Shown here: positions 1 to 8,840 of the stretch, in pieces
How positions within the stretch are numbered: position 1 is the first letter of the stretch
Layout: every line of letters begins with the position of its first letter
NCBI GenBank assembly: GCA_002353825.1
Contig: DEKJ01000015.1
Location: 1-42,782, forward strand
Source of the DNA: Prevotella sp. UBA2725
GTDB taxonomy: Bacteria; Bacteroidota; Bacteroidia; Bacteroidales; Bacteroidaceae
Reading direction: 5' to 3'
DNA: 42,782 nucleotides
Position numbers and translations under genes: made by a program
Notes under the pieces: generated by a model
What the model was told of the DNA's origin: nothing
The model's input: the letters and a program-made list of their open reading frames with translations, nothing else
The model's database searches: none

Positions 1-215
1 GTTAATTTTTAAATGTTACTTAAAATATTATTTAGTGTTCAACTTCTTGATCTCACTGTATGGATGAGGAACTTTCATGCTTGGTATTGTGTTTCCGACC
101 TTAATGTAGAATGTAGAAATGTAGAAAAATGGATTAGTTCTCTCTATAGGCTTGTAGCTCTTATTACTTTGAAAATCAGCGAGAAATAAAAATTAACTAT
201 GTAATAAAAGGGTAC
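1..215. other. Left-edge non-coding stretch with short direct repeats
   Basis: No convincing gene is visible. The stretch is AT-rich. It holds three near-perfect copies of ATGTAGAA in a row at 103-127. A 58-codon reading frame (13-189) has no recognisable features and no promoter, and I do not call it. The left part may be the 3' flank of a gene outside the window. Confidence 0.4.
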
Positions 216-249
216 TTGTTGCAAGTGTCAGTCTTATTTATTACCTTTG
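216..249 (+). promoter_or_regulatory. Bacteroidota-type promoter of the macroglobulin operon
   Basis: The -33 element TTGTTG lies at 216-221 and the -7 element TACCTTTG at 242-249, with a 20-bp spacer. This fits the TTG / TAnnTTTG consensus of the Bacteroidota primary sigma factor. Transcription would start near 255, giving a leader of about 27 nt before the ATG at 282, which is why the longer reading frame beginning at 216 is not used. Confidence 0.8.
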
Positions 250-281
250 CAGTAAATATAGATTCAGAAAAACACAATAAC

Positions 282-3200
282 ATGAAAAGCATACTCACCA
301 TCCTTTTCACCATGATCGCGCTCCTCGCTCCTGCACAGACTTACAACCAACTGTGGCAGAAGGTGGACGACGCTGCCAAGAAGGATCTGCCGCAGTCGCA
401 GCTTACTGTCATCCGTCAGATTGCTGACAAGGCAACGAAGGAGAAGCAATATGGTCAACTGCTCAAGGCACAACTCAAGGAGGGTGCCGTACTGACCTCC
501 ATCTCTCCTGACTCCCTCAAGCCTGCACTGCAGCGGATGGAGCAGACCTACAACCGCGTCAGCGATCCCGCTCTCAAGGCTGTCTATGCCACGGCCATCG
601 GTAAGCTGTATCAGCAGAATAGCTCCGAACTCTCTGATGGTGAGCCTCTTTCTGATATTAACGAGTCGAATGCGACTGACCAAAGTAAATCATGGTTCGA
701 CAAGGCACTGGCTGATCCCGCGCTTCTCGCTTCTCATAAGAGCAATGGCTATGAGCCAGCGATGCTCAAAGGCGAGGACAGTGAGATGTTTAATAATGAC
801 CTGCTCCACGTCATCGGCATGGAGACCGGACACTACAATGCGCTGACCGACTATTATTCGAAGCAGGGTAACCGCACGGCAGCTTGCTATGCTAAGGTGT
901 TATTGCTCCAGCAACAGGCGCAGAATGGTCATCCCTACAATACAGCGGAGATCGACACGCTGCTAAGAACTTATGGCGACTTGCCCGTGGCTTGTGAACT
1001 CGCCATCCTTCGCCTACAGGCCATGAAGAACGAAGGCGCGACAGCCGAGAAACAGGTTGCATTCATCAATGAGGCATTGAACAAATGGGGTACGTGGAAG
1101 TGTTCTAACAGTCTTCGCAACTCATTGAAACTTTTGGAGCAGCCTACCTATTCGCTTACCTTCGATCGTCTTGTGGTGCCGAACAAGGACATCACATTCA
1201 AGATTCGCTCTATCCGCAACCTCAATGCTTTATCGGTCAGAATCTACAAGGTTAATGTCGATGGCAATACAAAGCTCGATCCGTCTGTCAGTTCGCAGTA
1301 TATTCAGTTGCAGAAGTTGATGGACGCGACTCCCGTAGCGACTTATTCAGCCAACTATTCGGGCAAGGCACCTTGGGAGGTTATTAAGGATTCGATACTT
1401 GTCAAAGGCCTTCCTGTAGGTGTCTACCTCGTCGAGGCTAAGACTGACAACGCTGAGATTCTCCCCCGCCGAGTGCTGCTTCGCGTGAGCAATGTTTTCG
1501 TCATCCATGAGGCTTTACCGAACAACAAGATCCGCTTTGCCGCTGTCAATGCTACGACGGGTGCTCCGCTGCCGGGAACAACGATTGTCATTACGGACAA
1601 TGCTTACAACGAGCAATACAAGACCGTGAAGGGCACTCTTACAACGGACAAGAACGGTGAGGCAATCTTCTCTTCCAGGGATCGTTCTTACCTCTCAATC
1701 TATGCTTACACGGCTACTGACAAGGCCAACGCCGAGACTGCACTCCGGGATTATTATGCCTATTGGAAGAATACAAAGGCTGCTTACCGCATCGCGGCCT
1801 ATACTGACCGTGCCATCTATCGACCGGGTCAGAATGTGCATGTGGCTGCAGTGGTATGGGATGCTGAAAAGCAGTCACTCTCTTCAAAGATTCGTGAAAA
1901 TGAGTCGTTGACTTTTACACTCTACGATGCCAATTACAAAGAAGTGACGAAGAAGAATGCGACAACTGACGACTTCGGTACGGCTTCCGTTGACTTCTCG
2001 CTGCCTACGCAGGGTCTGACAGGAATGTTCTCTGTGGAAGTGAAGACTGCAAATAATGATCGCAACGCTACAGCCAATTTCCAGGTAGAGGAATACAAAC
2101 GTCCGACGTTCCAGGTGACGTTCGATAAGTACAAAGACACTTATCAGGCTGGCGACACCATCACTCTGCGTGGTGTGGCTACGACCTACGCAGGCGTACC
2201 CGTTCAGAATGCCAAGGTCGAATATACGGTCAATCGCTACGAAGGTTTACGCTGGTTCTGGTGGGGTCGTCGCAATCAGACGAAAGTTGCCACAGGCTCG
2301 GTGACAACAGCCGATGACGGCTCCTTCACGGTGCGCGTGCCGATGGTCTATCCCGAAGGATTAAGAATCAATGGTTCGGTCTATTATGATTTCGATGTCA
2401 ATGCCAAAGTGACTGACATGGCAGGTGAGACGCATGAGGGCCAGACCTCGCTGCCACTGAGTAACCGTAAGGCCTTGCTGACAAGCAACCTGCCCGGTAA
2501 ATCTCTCCGCGACAGTCTCCAGTGCGTGACTTTCTCCTACAAGAATCTCTTAGGCGAAGAAGTGGCAAGCACTGTCAAATATCGTTTCGATAACGGTGCG
2601 TGGAAGACCGCAAAGACAAATACAGAGGTCGAAGTCACAGAAAAATTAGCTTCAGGTGAGCATCATCTTGAGGCAGTCTGTGGCAATGACACCTTGAAGC
2701 AGAGCTTCGTGGTGTTCACCTTGCAGGACAAGCAGCCGGCAACGACGACGCACGACTGGTTCTATTGTTCCGCTGATCAGTTCCCAGCTGACGGCTCTCC
2801 CGTTTATGTTCAGGCAGGCGCATCAGATAAAGGCACACAACTCTATTATTCCATCTTCTCAGCCAACAAGGAGCTCGAGAGTGGAACGAAAGTGATAGAT
2901 AATTCAGTCTTCACCCGTACTTTCAAATACGATTCTTCGATGGGTGACGGCATCACGGTTAATGTGGCGTGGGTTGTTGGAGGCCGACTTTATACCCACA
3001 AGGTACAGATTAACCGTCCTATACCCGATACTAAACTGAGAACGGAGTGGAAGACTTTCCGCGACAAGCTTGTGCCCGGACAGAAGGAGACATGGACCCT
3101 CCGCATCCTTTCGCCGCTTGGGAAACCTGCAACGGCTCAGCTCATGGCGACGATGTATGACAAGAGTCTTGATGCCATCTCCACACAGGAATGGAACTTA

Positions 3201-5825
3201 GACAATAGTTTTTATTTCAACATACCAAGTACAACCTGGAATAGTTCAAATCTCGGTAATTTGTGGCTCGCAGGCAGTCAGGCATTCAACAGTCTGAGTT
3301 ACAAGAATCTGTCATTCACACGTTTCGATTCTTCACTGTTCAATTGGTACTCTTTTGGGCGTTCCATTAGGATTAGAGGAGGCTTGATGCGCGCTGCTGC
3401 TCCGATGGTTCTGATGTCGAAAGCAAGTGTCAACGCACAGGAATCTAGCAAAAAACTTTATGATTTGGTTGGATCGGAGGATGAGCTAAAGACATCTACA
3501 GAGTCTGATTCTTCTACTAAAGGGACCGATGTCCAGCTCCGCTATAATCTTACTGAGACTGCCTTCTTCTATCCCGCCCTTGCTACGGATAAGGACGGTC
3601 TCGTGAACATCTCCTTCACCCTCCCCGAGAGTGTTACGACATGGAAGTTTATTGGATTGGCTCACGACAAGGCGATGAACTACGATATTGTCAATGCCGA
3701 GGCAGTGGCTTCGAAGACTGTCATGGTGCAACCAAATATGCCGCGTTTCCTCCGCGAAGGCGACAAGGGTCAGCTCTCTACGCGCATCTTCAACACTTCT
3801 GATAAGGCGGTGAGCGGCACGGCTCGCTTGCAGATCGTAGAGCCTGAATCGGGCAAGGTGCTCAAGGAGCAGTCGGTGCCCTTCTCTACGGTTGCCAATG
3901 GTTCTACAACGGCTTCCTTTGATGTCGATGCAGCAGAACTGCTAAAGCTCGCCGGCGACAAGACGCTGCTTGCTGCACGTATCACGGCTGAGGGCAATGG
4001 CTTCAGTGATGGTGAGCAGAATTGGCTCCCAATCCTCCCCGACCGCGAGTATGTCACCACTACCCTGCCGTTCTATCAGCATCAGTCCGGTACGAAGACG
4101 GTAGATATAGACAAGCTCTTCCCAACGGATAGCAAGAACCGCAAGCTGACGGTCGAATATACTGCCAATCCGTCGTGGTTGGTGCTCCAGGCCATGCCGA
4201 CAATGGCTACCCCTCTCAGTAAGGATGCCGCCTCACTTGCTGCCGCTATCTATGCGAATGTCATCGGTCAGAAGGTACTCACGTCTTCTCCGACAATCGC
4301 TAAGACCGTCGCGCAATGGAAACAGGAGAAGGGTGCTGAAACTTCGCTAACGAGCTCGCTCGCGAAAGACAGTGAACTGAAGACACTGCTGCTCAATGAG
4401 ACACCGTGGGTGACGGACGCCGAGAATGAGACCGACCGCAAGCAGTTAGCCGGTTATCTCGATGCCAACACCCTCGCCTACCGCCGTGCTAACTATATCA
4501 AGCAACTCCGCGCCTTGCAGAAGGCGGTCGGTTCCTTCTCTTGGTGGCCGGGCATGGAGGGTAGCAAATATATGACGGCTTATGTCGTGGAGACCCTCGT
4601 GCGGCTCAATAAGATTGCCGGTGAGCAGGCTGATCTCAAGTATATTCTTAGCGATGCATTCAAATATCTCGACGGCTGCATGAGCACGGAGGTTGAAGCG
4701 CTGAAGAAGCGTGCGCTGAAAGGTGAGAAGAACCTCACGCCGAGTGAGGCTGCCTGCCATTGGCTCTATGCATCGGCTTTGGCCGGACGCAAACGCACGT
4801 CAGATATGGAATATCTCGTCAACCTGCTCGACAAGTCAGCTACCCAGTTGACGATCTACGGCAAGGCTGGCTCTGCAGTGATCCTCGCGCAATATGGCAA
4901 GATGAGTCATGCCAAGCAATATCTTGAAAGCATCCGTCAGTACTCCGTCTACACCGACGAGGCAGGCCGTTATTTCGATACGCCGAAGGCTCAATACAGT
5001 TGGTGCGACTACCGCATTCCTTCTCAGACCTTTGCCATTGAGGCGCTTCATCTCTTGGAGCCTCAGGATACTGTGACGATCCGTCAGATGCAACAGTGGC
5101 TGCTCCATGAGAAGCGCACGACATCATGGTCAACTTCTATTGATGCCGTCAACGCTGTGTATGCTTTCATGCTTGATGGTGGCAACTCAAGATTAGAAAA
5201 TACAACTCCGAATGAGGCTCAGAATAGCTCGGTAAATAATAATGCGTCAGTCTCGATGAGTCTTGATGGCAAGGCTTTGACGCTCCCCACGGCTACGGCT
5301 GGGCTTGGCTATGTCAAGACTTCGATGGATGGCAATGATGTTTATTCACTCCTCATTGATAAGAAGAACAATGGTACCTCGTGGGGCGCTGTCTATGCAC
5401 AGTTCACGCAGAATGCTTCAAAGGTGCAGAATGCTGCTTCCGGACTGTCTATCAAACGCGAGATCATGGCTACAGACTCCAAGCAGAAGTCTTCTGCTTT
5501 GAAGGTCGGTGACAAGGTGAAGGTGCGTATCACGATTACGGCTGACCGCGACTACGACTTCGTACAGGTCGAGGATAAGCGTGCCGCATGCCTGGAACCT
5601 GTCAGTCAGACGAGTGGTTATCAGTGGGGCTACTATCTGGAGACGAAAGATAATGTGACGAACTATTTCTTTGATCATCTGAGTAAAGGCCGCCACGTTG
5701 TCGAGTCCGAGTATTATGTGGATCGTACAGGTGATTACACGTCGGGTATCGCCACCGTGCAGTGCGCCTATTCACCGGAGTTCAATGGAAGAGAGGGAGG
5801 CAAAACGATTACAGTGAACGATTAA
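282..5825 (+). CDS. Alpha-2-macroglobulin family exported protein (MG2 domain)
   Basis: This 1847-residue protein starts with a signal peptide (MKSILTILFTMIALLAPAQ), so it acts in the periplasm or at the outer surface. A helical N-terminal part is followed by macroglobulin Ig-like domains. The MG2 signature TDRAIYRPGQ sits near residue 508, and the A2M domain (TETAFFYPALATDKDG) near residue 1090. The alpha-helical thioester-type domain begins near residue 1297 (NPSWLVLQAMPTM). The CxEQ thioester motif expected there in classical macroglobulins is missing, so it probably does not trap proteases covalently. Family knowledge suggests protease inhibition or envelope protection; the exact role in Bacteroidales is unproven. 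It leads an operon with the DUF1573 gene (9 nt downstream) and ispH. The start at 282 is supported by the signal peptide and the promoter. Confidence 0.87.
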   Translation: MKSILTILFTMIALLAPAQTYNQLWQKVDDAAKKDLPQSQLTVIRQIADKATKEKQYGQLLKAQLKEGAVLTSISPDSLKPALQRMEQTYNRVSDPALKAVYATAIGKLYQQNSSELSDGEPLSDINESNATDQSKSWFDKALADPALLASHKSNGYEPAMLKGEDSEMFNNDLLHVIGMETGHYNALTDYYSKQGNRTAACYAKVLLLQQQAQNGHPYNTAEIDTLLRTYGDLPVACELAILRLQAMKNEGATAEKQVAFINEALNKWGTWKCSNSLRNSLKLLEQPTYSLTFDRLVVPNKDITFKIRSIRNLNALSVRIYKVNVDGNTKLDPSVSSQYIQLQKLMDATPVATYSANYSGKAPWEVIKDSILVKGLPVGVYLVEAKTDNAEILPRRVLLRVSNVFVIHEALPNNKIRFAAVNATTGAPLPGTTIVITDNAYNEQYKTVKGTLTTDKNGEAIFSSRDRSYLSIYAYTATDKANAETALRDYYAYWKNTKAAYRIAAYTDRAIYRPGQNVHVAAVVWDAEKQSLSSKIRENESLTFTLYDANYKEVTKKNATTDDFGTASVDFSLPTQGLTGMFSVEVKTANNDRNATANFQVEEYKRPTFQVTFDKYKDTYQAGDTITLRGVATTYAGVPVQNAKVEYTVNRYEGLRWFWWGRRNQTKVATGSVTTADDGSFTVRVPMVYPEGLRINGSVYYDFDVNAKVTDMAGETHEGQTSLPLSNRKALLTSNLPGKSLRDSLQCVTFSYKNLLGEEVASTVKYRFDNGAWKTAKTNTEVEVTEKLASGEHHLEAVCGNDTLKQSFVVFTLQDKQPATTTHDWFYCSADQFPADGSPVYVQAGASDKGTQLYYSIFSANKELESGTKVIDNSVFTRTFKYDSSMGDGITVNVAWVVGGRLYTHKVQINRPIPDTKLRTEWKTFRDKLVPGQKETWTLRILSPLGKPATAQLMATMYDKSLDAISTQEWNLDNSFYFNIPSTTWNSSNLGNLWLAGSQAFNSLSYKNLSFTRFDSSLFNWYSFGRSIRIRGGLMRAAAPMVLMSKASVNAQESSKKLYDLVGSEDELKTSTESDSSTKGTDVQLRYNLTETAFFYPALATDKDGLVNISFTLPESVTTWKFIGLAHDKAMNYDIVNAEAVASKTVMVQPNMPRFLREGDKGQLSTRIFNTSDKAVSGTARLQIVEPESGKVLKEQSVPFSTVANGSTTASFDVDAAELLKLAGDKTLLAARITAEGNGFSDGEQNWLPILPDREYVTTTLPFYQHQSGTKTVDIDKLFPTDSKNRKLTVEYTANPSWLVLQAMPTMATPLSKDAASLAAAIYANVIGQKVLTSSPTIAKTVAQWKQEKGAETSLTSSLAKDSELKTLLLNETPWVTDAENETDRKQLAGYLDANTLAYRRANYIKQLRALQKAVGSFSWWPGMEGSKYMTAYVVETLVRLNKIAGEQADLKYILSDAFKYLDGCMSTEVEALKKRALKGEKNLTPSEAACHWLYASALAGRKRTSDMEYLVNLLDKSATQLTIYGKAGSAVILAQYGKMSHAKQYLESIRQYSVYTDEAGRYFDTPKAQYSWCDYRIPSQTFAIEALHLLEPQDTVTIRQMQQWLLHEKRTTSWSTSIDAVNAVYAFMLDGGNSRLENTTPNEAQNSSVNNNASVSMSLDGKALTLPTATAGLGYVKTSMDGNDVYSLLIDKKNNGTSWGAVYAQFTQNASKVQNAASGLSIKREIMATDSKQKSSALKVGDKVKVRITITADRDYDFVQVEDKRAACLEPVSQTSGYQWGYYLETKDNVTNYFFDHLSKGRHVVESEYYVDRTGDYTSGIATVQCAYSPEFNGREGGKTITVND

Positions 5826-5834
5826 TGTGAAATT

Positions 5835-6893
5835 ATGCGAAAGATAATATTCTTTGCGATGGCTTTCATGCCAATGCTCATGCACGCGCAAGCCATCTCC
5901 TTGCCTTCAGATACGATCAATTGTGGGCAAGTGATATTCAAACACCCCGTCAAGGCGGAGTTTAAGATGAAAAACAGTGGTGATAAGCCGTTGCTTATCA
6001 GTGACGTCAAGGCATCGTGTGGGTGCACGACAGTCTCATACCCTTCCGTAGCTATTGCTCCAGGCAAGTCGTTCTCCGTGAATGCTGTCTATGATGCCAA
6101 GACTATGGGACATTTCCAGAAAGAGATTGGCATCTACAGCAATGCTTCGGAGAAACCATTGTTGCTGACCATCAGAGGTGTGGTTGTTGAGAAGAAGAGC
6201 AACTTCAAAGGCGAGTATCCTTACACCTTGGGTGATATGCTCATTGACAAGACGGAGCTGCTGTTCGACAATGTGAACAAAGGCGACATGCCTATCCAGC
6301 AGATACATATCTTGAACAATAGCGATGAGACGATGGTTCCTCAGCTTATGCACCTCCCGCCTTACCTTCGAGGTGAGGTCAAGCCTGCACGTATTGCTCC
6401 CGGTCGTTCTGCTACCGTTTCTCTGCAAGTGGATTCAAGAAAACTGACCGACCTTGGACTAACACAGACGAGTATCTATCTTGGTGAGTTCCCCGGTGAT
6501 AAAGTGTCGCCAGAGAAAGAATTGGATGTCAATATCATCCTTCTTCCGAGTTTTGAGAAGCAGACGAAGGAACAGTTGGCTGCTGCTCCCCGCCTCCAGC
6601 TTTCAAAGGGTCGGGTCAATATTGGTTTGTTTGATGGCAAGTCGAAAAAGAAGGATGAGCTTGAGATTACAAATATCGGCAAGTCGACGCTCATCATCCG
6701 TTCACTTCAGATGATCGGCACAGGTCTTGAGGTGTCGCTGAACAACCAGCATATTGAGGCAGGAGAGACAGCCAAGATGAAGGTCACGGCTATCCGCAGT
6801 ATGATAGAGAAGTCGCGTTCCGTGCCCAAGGTGTTGATGATCACAAATGATCCGACCCAGCCAAAGGTATTGATTAATGTAGATTTGAAATGA
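5835..6893 (+). CDS. DUF1573 domain exported protein
   Basis: 352 residues with a signal peptide (MRKIIFFAMAFMPMLMHAQA). The first DUF1573 Ig-like domain covers about residues 21-110 and carries the hallmark SCGCTT motif with Cys62 and Cys64 followed by a Tyr-Pro. A second Ig-like repeat of the same kind lies near residues 255-352. DUF1573 proteins are common exported proteins of Bacteroidota with an MSP/ASH-like fold; no biochemical function is established. The gene sits 9 nt after the macroglobulin gene and its stop overlaps the ispH start by 4 nt, so the three are almost surely cotranscribed. The two exported partners may act together at the envelope, but that is inference. Confidence 0.85.
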   Translation: MRKIIFFAMAFMPMLMHAQAISLPSDTINCGQVIFKHPVKAEFKMKNSGDKPLLISDVKASCGCTTVSYPSVAIAPGKSFSVNAVYDAKTMGHFQKEIGIYSNASEKPLLLTIRGVVVEKKSNFKGEYPYTLGDMLIDKTELLFDNVNKGDMPIQQIHILNNSDETMVPQLMHLPPYLRGEVKPARIAPGRSATVSLQVDSRKLTDLGLTQTSIYLGEFPGDKVSPEKELDVNIILLPSFEKQTKEQLAAAPRLQLSKGRVNIGLFDGKSKKKDELEITNIGKSTLIIRSLQMIGTGLEVSLNNQHIEAGETAKMKVTAIRSMIEKSRSVPKVLMITNDPTQPKVLINVDLK

Positions 6894-7750
6894 ATTTAAA
6901 GATAGAAATAGATAACGGCAGCGGCTTCTGCTTTGGTGTCACCACAGCCATCCGCAAGGCCGAGGAAGAGTTGGCTAAAGGCAGTAAACTCTATTGCTTG
7001 GGTGACATTGTTCACAACGGTATGGAGGTAGAGCGGTTGCATGAGCAAGGCCTCATCACCATCGATCATGAGCAGCTCCGTAACCTGCACAACGCGAAGG
7101 TGTTGCTCCGTGCCCATGGCGAGCCTCCAGAGACTTACGAGATAGCGCGACAGAACAATATCGAGATTATCGATGCAACATGTCCTGTAGTACTTGCCCT
7201 GCAGAGTCGTATCAAGCGTAAGTGGAACGACAGTCCTGAGGCACAGACCGTCATCTTTGGAAAGAAAGGTCATGCGGAGGTCCTCGGACTCGTCGGTCAG
7301 ACGCATGGTGAGGCGATTGTTGTGGAGAACCTCGACGACGTGAAGCAGAAGCTCGACTTCTCCAAAGACATCAACCTCTATTCGCAGACGACAAAGAACC
7401 TCGATGAGTATCGGCGCATCGTCGACTATATTCAGAACAACATCTCCCCTACCGCTGCTTTCAAGAGTTTCGACACCATCTGCCGTCAGGTTGCTAACCG
7501 TATGCCACATATCGCAGAGTTTGCAGTTCACCACGATGTTATTCTCTTTGTCAGTGGGCGCAAGAGCAGTAACGGTCATGCTCTCTTCACGCGTTGTAAG
7601 GAGGTCAATGCCAACAGTCATCTCATCGAGCGCGAGGAAGAAATCGATTATTCATGGTTCAAAGGTGCTGAAACTGTGGGTATCTGTGGCGCTACAAGCA
7701 CGCCGAAGTGGCTCATGGAGGAGTGTAGGGATGCAATTCTTCGTTACTGA
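6890..7750 (+). CDS. ispH: 4-hydroxy-3-methylbut-2-enyl diphosphate reductase IspH
   Basis: 286 residues, the usual size. IspH is the last enzyme of the non-mevalonate (MEP) isoprenoid pathway: a cytoplasmic 4Fe-4S protein that reduces HMBPP to IPP and DMAPP. The three cluster cysteines are Cys14 (GFCFGV), Cys98 (DATCPVV) and Cys198 (DTICRQ). Substrate residues are all present: His42, His76, His128 and Glu130 in GKKGHAEVLG, Thr168, Ser226-Ser227-Asn228 (KSSNG) and Ser270 (GATSTP). The ATG overlaps the DUF1573 stop in an ATGA arrangement, so translation is coupled. Confidence 0.95.
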   Translation: MNLKIEIDNGSGFCFGVTTAIRKAEEELAKGSKLYCLGDIVHNGMEVERLHEQGLITIDHEQLRNLHNAKVLLRAHGEPPETYEIARQNNIEIIDATCPVVLALQSRIKRKWNDSPEAQTVIFGKKGHAEVLGLVGQTHGEAIVVENLDDVKQKLDFSKDINLYSQTTKNLDEYRRIVDYIQNNISPTAAFKSFDTICRQVANRMPHIAEFAVHHDVILFVSGRKSSNGHALFTRCKEVNANSHLIEREEEIDYSWFKGAETVGICGATSTPKWLMEECRDAILRY

Positions 7751-7816
7751 TTTAAATCAACCGGCTTGATAATCATCAAAAATATAAGTTGTTTCCGTAC
7801 ACAATCTAATAAATTG

Positions 7817-7847
7817 TTTGTGAGTAACAATATTCTTCATACCTTTG
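7817..7847 (+). promoter_or_regulatory. Strong Bacteroidota promoter of the small exported protein
   Basis: TTTG at 7817-7820 and TACCTTTG at 7840-7847 with a 19-bp spacer match the consensus well. Transcription should start near 7854, which leaves a leader of roughly 100 nt before the ATG at 7953. Confidence 0.8.
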
Positions 7848-7853
7848 CAGTGT

Positions 7854-7952
7854 CAAAAGGATAACAGAGGTAACCGAAAGGAAACCTCACAGTAAAGAAA
7901 GGCGGACTTGCGAGGTCCGTTAAGTTAAACATTAATTAGAAAGGATAACACT
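7854..7952 (+). promoter_or_regulatory. Structured 5' leader with two hairpins
   Basis: About 100 nt lie between the predicted transcript start and the ATG. The first hairpin pairs GAGGT with ACCTC around 7867-7888. The second, CGGACTTGCGAGGTCCG near 7904-7920, can form 7 bp with a 3-nt loop. The leader ends in AGAAAGGATAACACT before the ATG. Long structured leaders of this kind usually stabilise mRNA or bind a regulator; which one applies here is unknown. Confidence 0.5.
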
Positions 7953-8327
7953 ATGAAGAAGATTGTATTCACACTCGCAGCTTTGATGACAATGACTCTG
8001 GCTTTCGCTGAGGGCGAGACAAAGACAAACGCAGCTGTTGCTGCTGAGCAGGCTAAATATGAGATGAACATCAACGTGAGCGCTCTGGCTCGTACGCTGG
8101 GCCTTAACTCCGATGAGTTCGACGCTGTGAGCTATATCAGCGATAATCTCAAGAAAGATATGAAGAAGGCTGGTGCTGCTGAGGGCGAAGATCGTGCTAA
8201 CCTCTACAAGAAGGCTATCAAGCACAACCTCTCTTACATGCACGCTGTGCTCGATGAGGATCAGTATCGTACATACGTGAAGCTGCTGAACGCTACGCTC
8301 AACAACCGCGGTCTGAACGAGAAGTAA
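7953..8327 (+). CDS. Small exported protein of unknown function
   Basis: 124 residues with a clear signal peptide (MKKIVFTLAALMTMTLAFAE, cleavage near residue 19-20). The mature part is acidic and helical and has no cysteine, metal motif or membrane segment. I recognise no named family. Its promoter is close to consensus, its leader is structured, its codons are the favoured ones (GCT, AAG, CTG, CGT), and it stands alone before a strong terminator. All this suggests a very abundant periplasmic or surface protein. The function is unknown. Confidence 0.8.
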   Translation: MKKIVFTLAALMTMTLAFAEGETKTNAAVAAEQAKYEMNINVSALARTLGLNSDEFDAVSYISDNLKKDMKKAGAAEGEDRANLYKKAIKHNLSYMHAVLDEDQYRTYVKLLNATLNNRGLNEK

Positions 8328-8381
8328 GGTTTATAAGTATCAGGTGATACTAAAAATAGAAATTAGTGCTAAAAGATAAAG

Positions 8382-8415
8382 GAGTCAGGAGATGTTTCTC
8401 TTGACTCTTTTTTTA
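8382..8415 (+). terminator. Intrinsic terminator after the small exported protein
   Basis: An 11-bp stem (GAGTCAGGAGA with TCTCTTGACTC, one G-T pair) with the loop TGTT is followed by seven T residues. It lies 55 nt after the stop codon at 8327. Confidence 0.88.
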
Positions 8416-8418
8416 TTT

Positions 8419-8452
8419 CTAACTCCTAACTCCTATCTTCTAACTCCTAACT
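8419..8452. repeat. Short tandem CTAACTC repeats
   Basis: Four copies of CTAACTC(C/x) occur in 34 nt between the terminator and the stop codon of the opposite-strand membrane protein. The last copy supplies that gene's TAG stop, so the repeat runs slightly into the coding region. It is probably slippage-prone low-complexity DNA. Confidence 0.6.
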
Positions 8453-8734
8453 TTCTTCCACCCACTTCTCATCATATTTCACGAATCCCTTCTCCTTTGC
8501 TCGTCCAAGGAGCCACAATGCCTCCTTGTTCTGACAGTTGTAATGGTCGCGCAAGGCTTTCAGAAAGTCGGAACGCTGCATGATATGATCCGGCTGAAGG
8601 CTCAGAATGTTCTTAACCACCTGGCGGAGATCATCCGTGTTGAAATGATGCTGACGGTGATGATAGCGGTTTACACCTACTAAGACTAAGCAGATGATGA
8701 CAACAGCCAGAATGACGATAGTTGTTGTTTTCAT
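8447..8734 (-). CDS. Small single-pass membrane protein, unknown function
   Basis: 95 residues. Residues 5-21 (TIVILAVVIICLVLVGV) form one membrane anchor. They are followed by a His/Arg-rich juxtamembrane stretch and a roughly 65-residue cytoplasmic or periplasmic domain rich in helices, ending in KWVEES. I do not recognise the family. The gene has its own promoter (-33 TTG at 8794-8796, -7 TAACTTTA at 8766-8773 on the minus strand), so it is not simply the tail of the mutS2 transcript upstream of it. It converges on the small exported protein gene. Confidence 0.7.
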   Translation of the reverse strand: MKTTTIVILAVVIICLVLVGVNRYHHRQHHFNTDDLRQVVKNILSLQPDHIMQRSDFLKALRDHYNCQNKEALWLLGRAKEKGFVKYDEKWVEES

Positions 8735-8765
8735 ATTCTTGGGTTTAATCGGTTTTAATTTGCCC

Positions 8766-8796
8766 TAAAGTTAGTAAAAACTTTGATATCATGCAA
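8766..8796 (-). promoter_or_regulatory. Promoter of the small membrane protein
   Basis: On the minus strand the -33 TTG (8796-8794) and the -7 TAACTTTA (8773-8766) are separated by 20 bp. The last base departs from the TAnnTTTG consensus. The start codon is about 30 nt downstream. Confidence 0.55.
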
Positions 8797-8840
8797 CGAT
8801 TAGACCCAAGAATCTATCACATTTTAACTTTTTCTATAAT

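Noticed and set aside
13..189. 58-codon open frame at the left edge
   Set aside because: AT-rich, no family features, no promoter or ribosome-binding site, and it includes simple repeats.
6896..7621. 241-codon open frame antisense to ispH
   Set aside because: It mirrors the codon structure of the conserved ispH gene, has no recognisable family and no promoter.
8392..8583. 63-codon plus-strand frame starting at the terminator
   Set aside because: It is made of terminator, CTAACTC repeats and the antisense of the small membrane protein.
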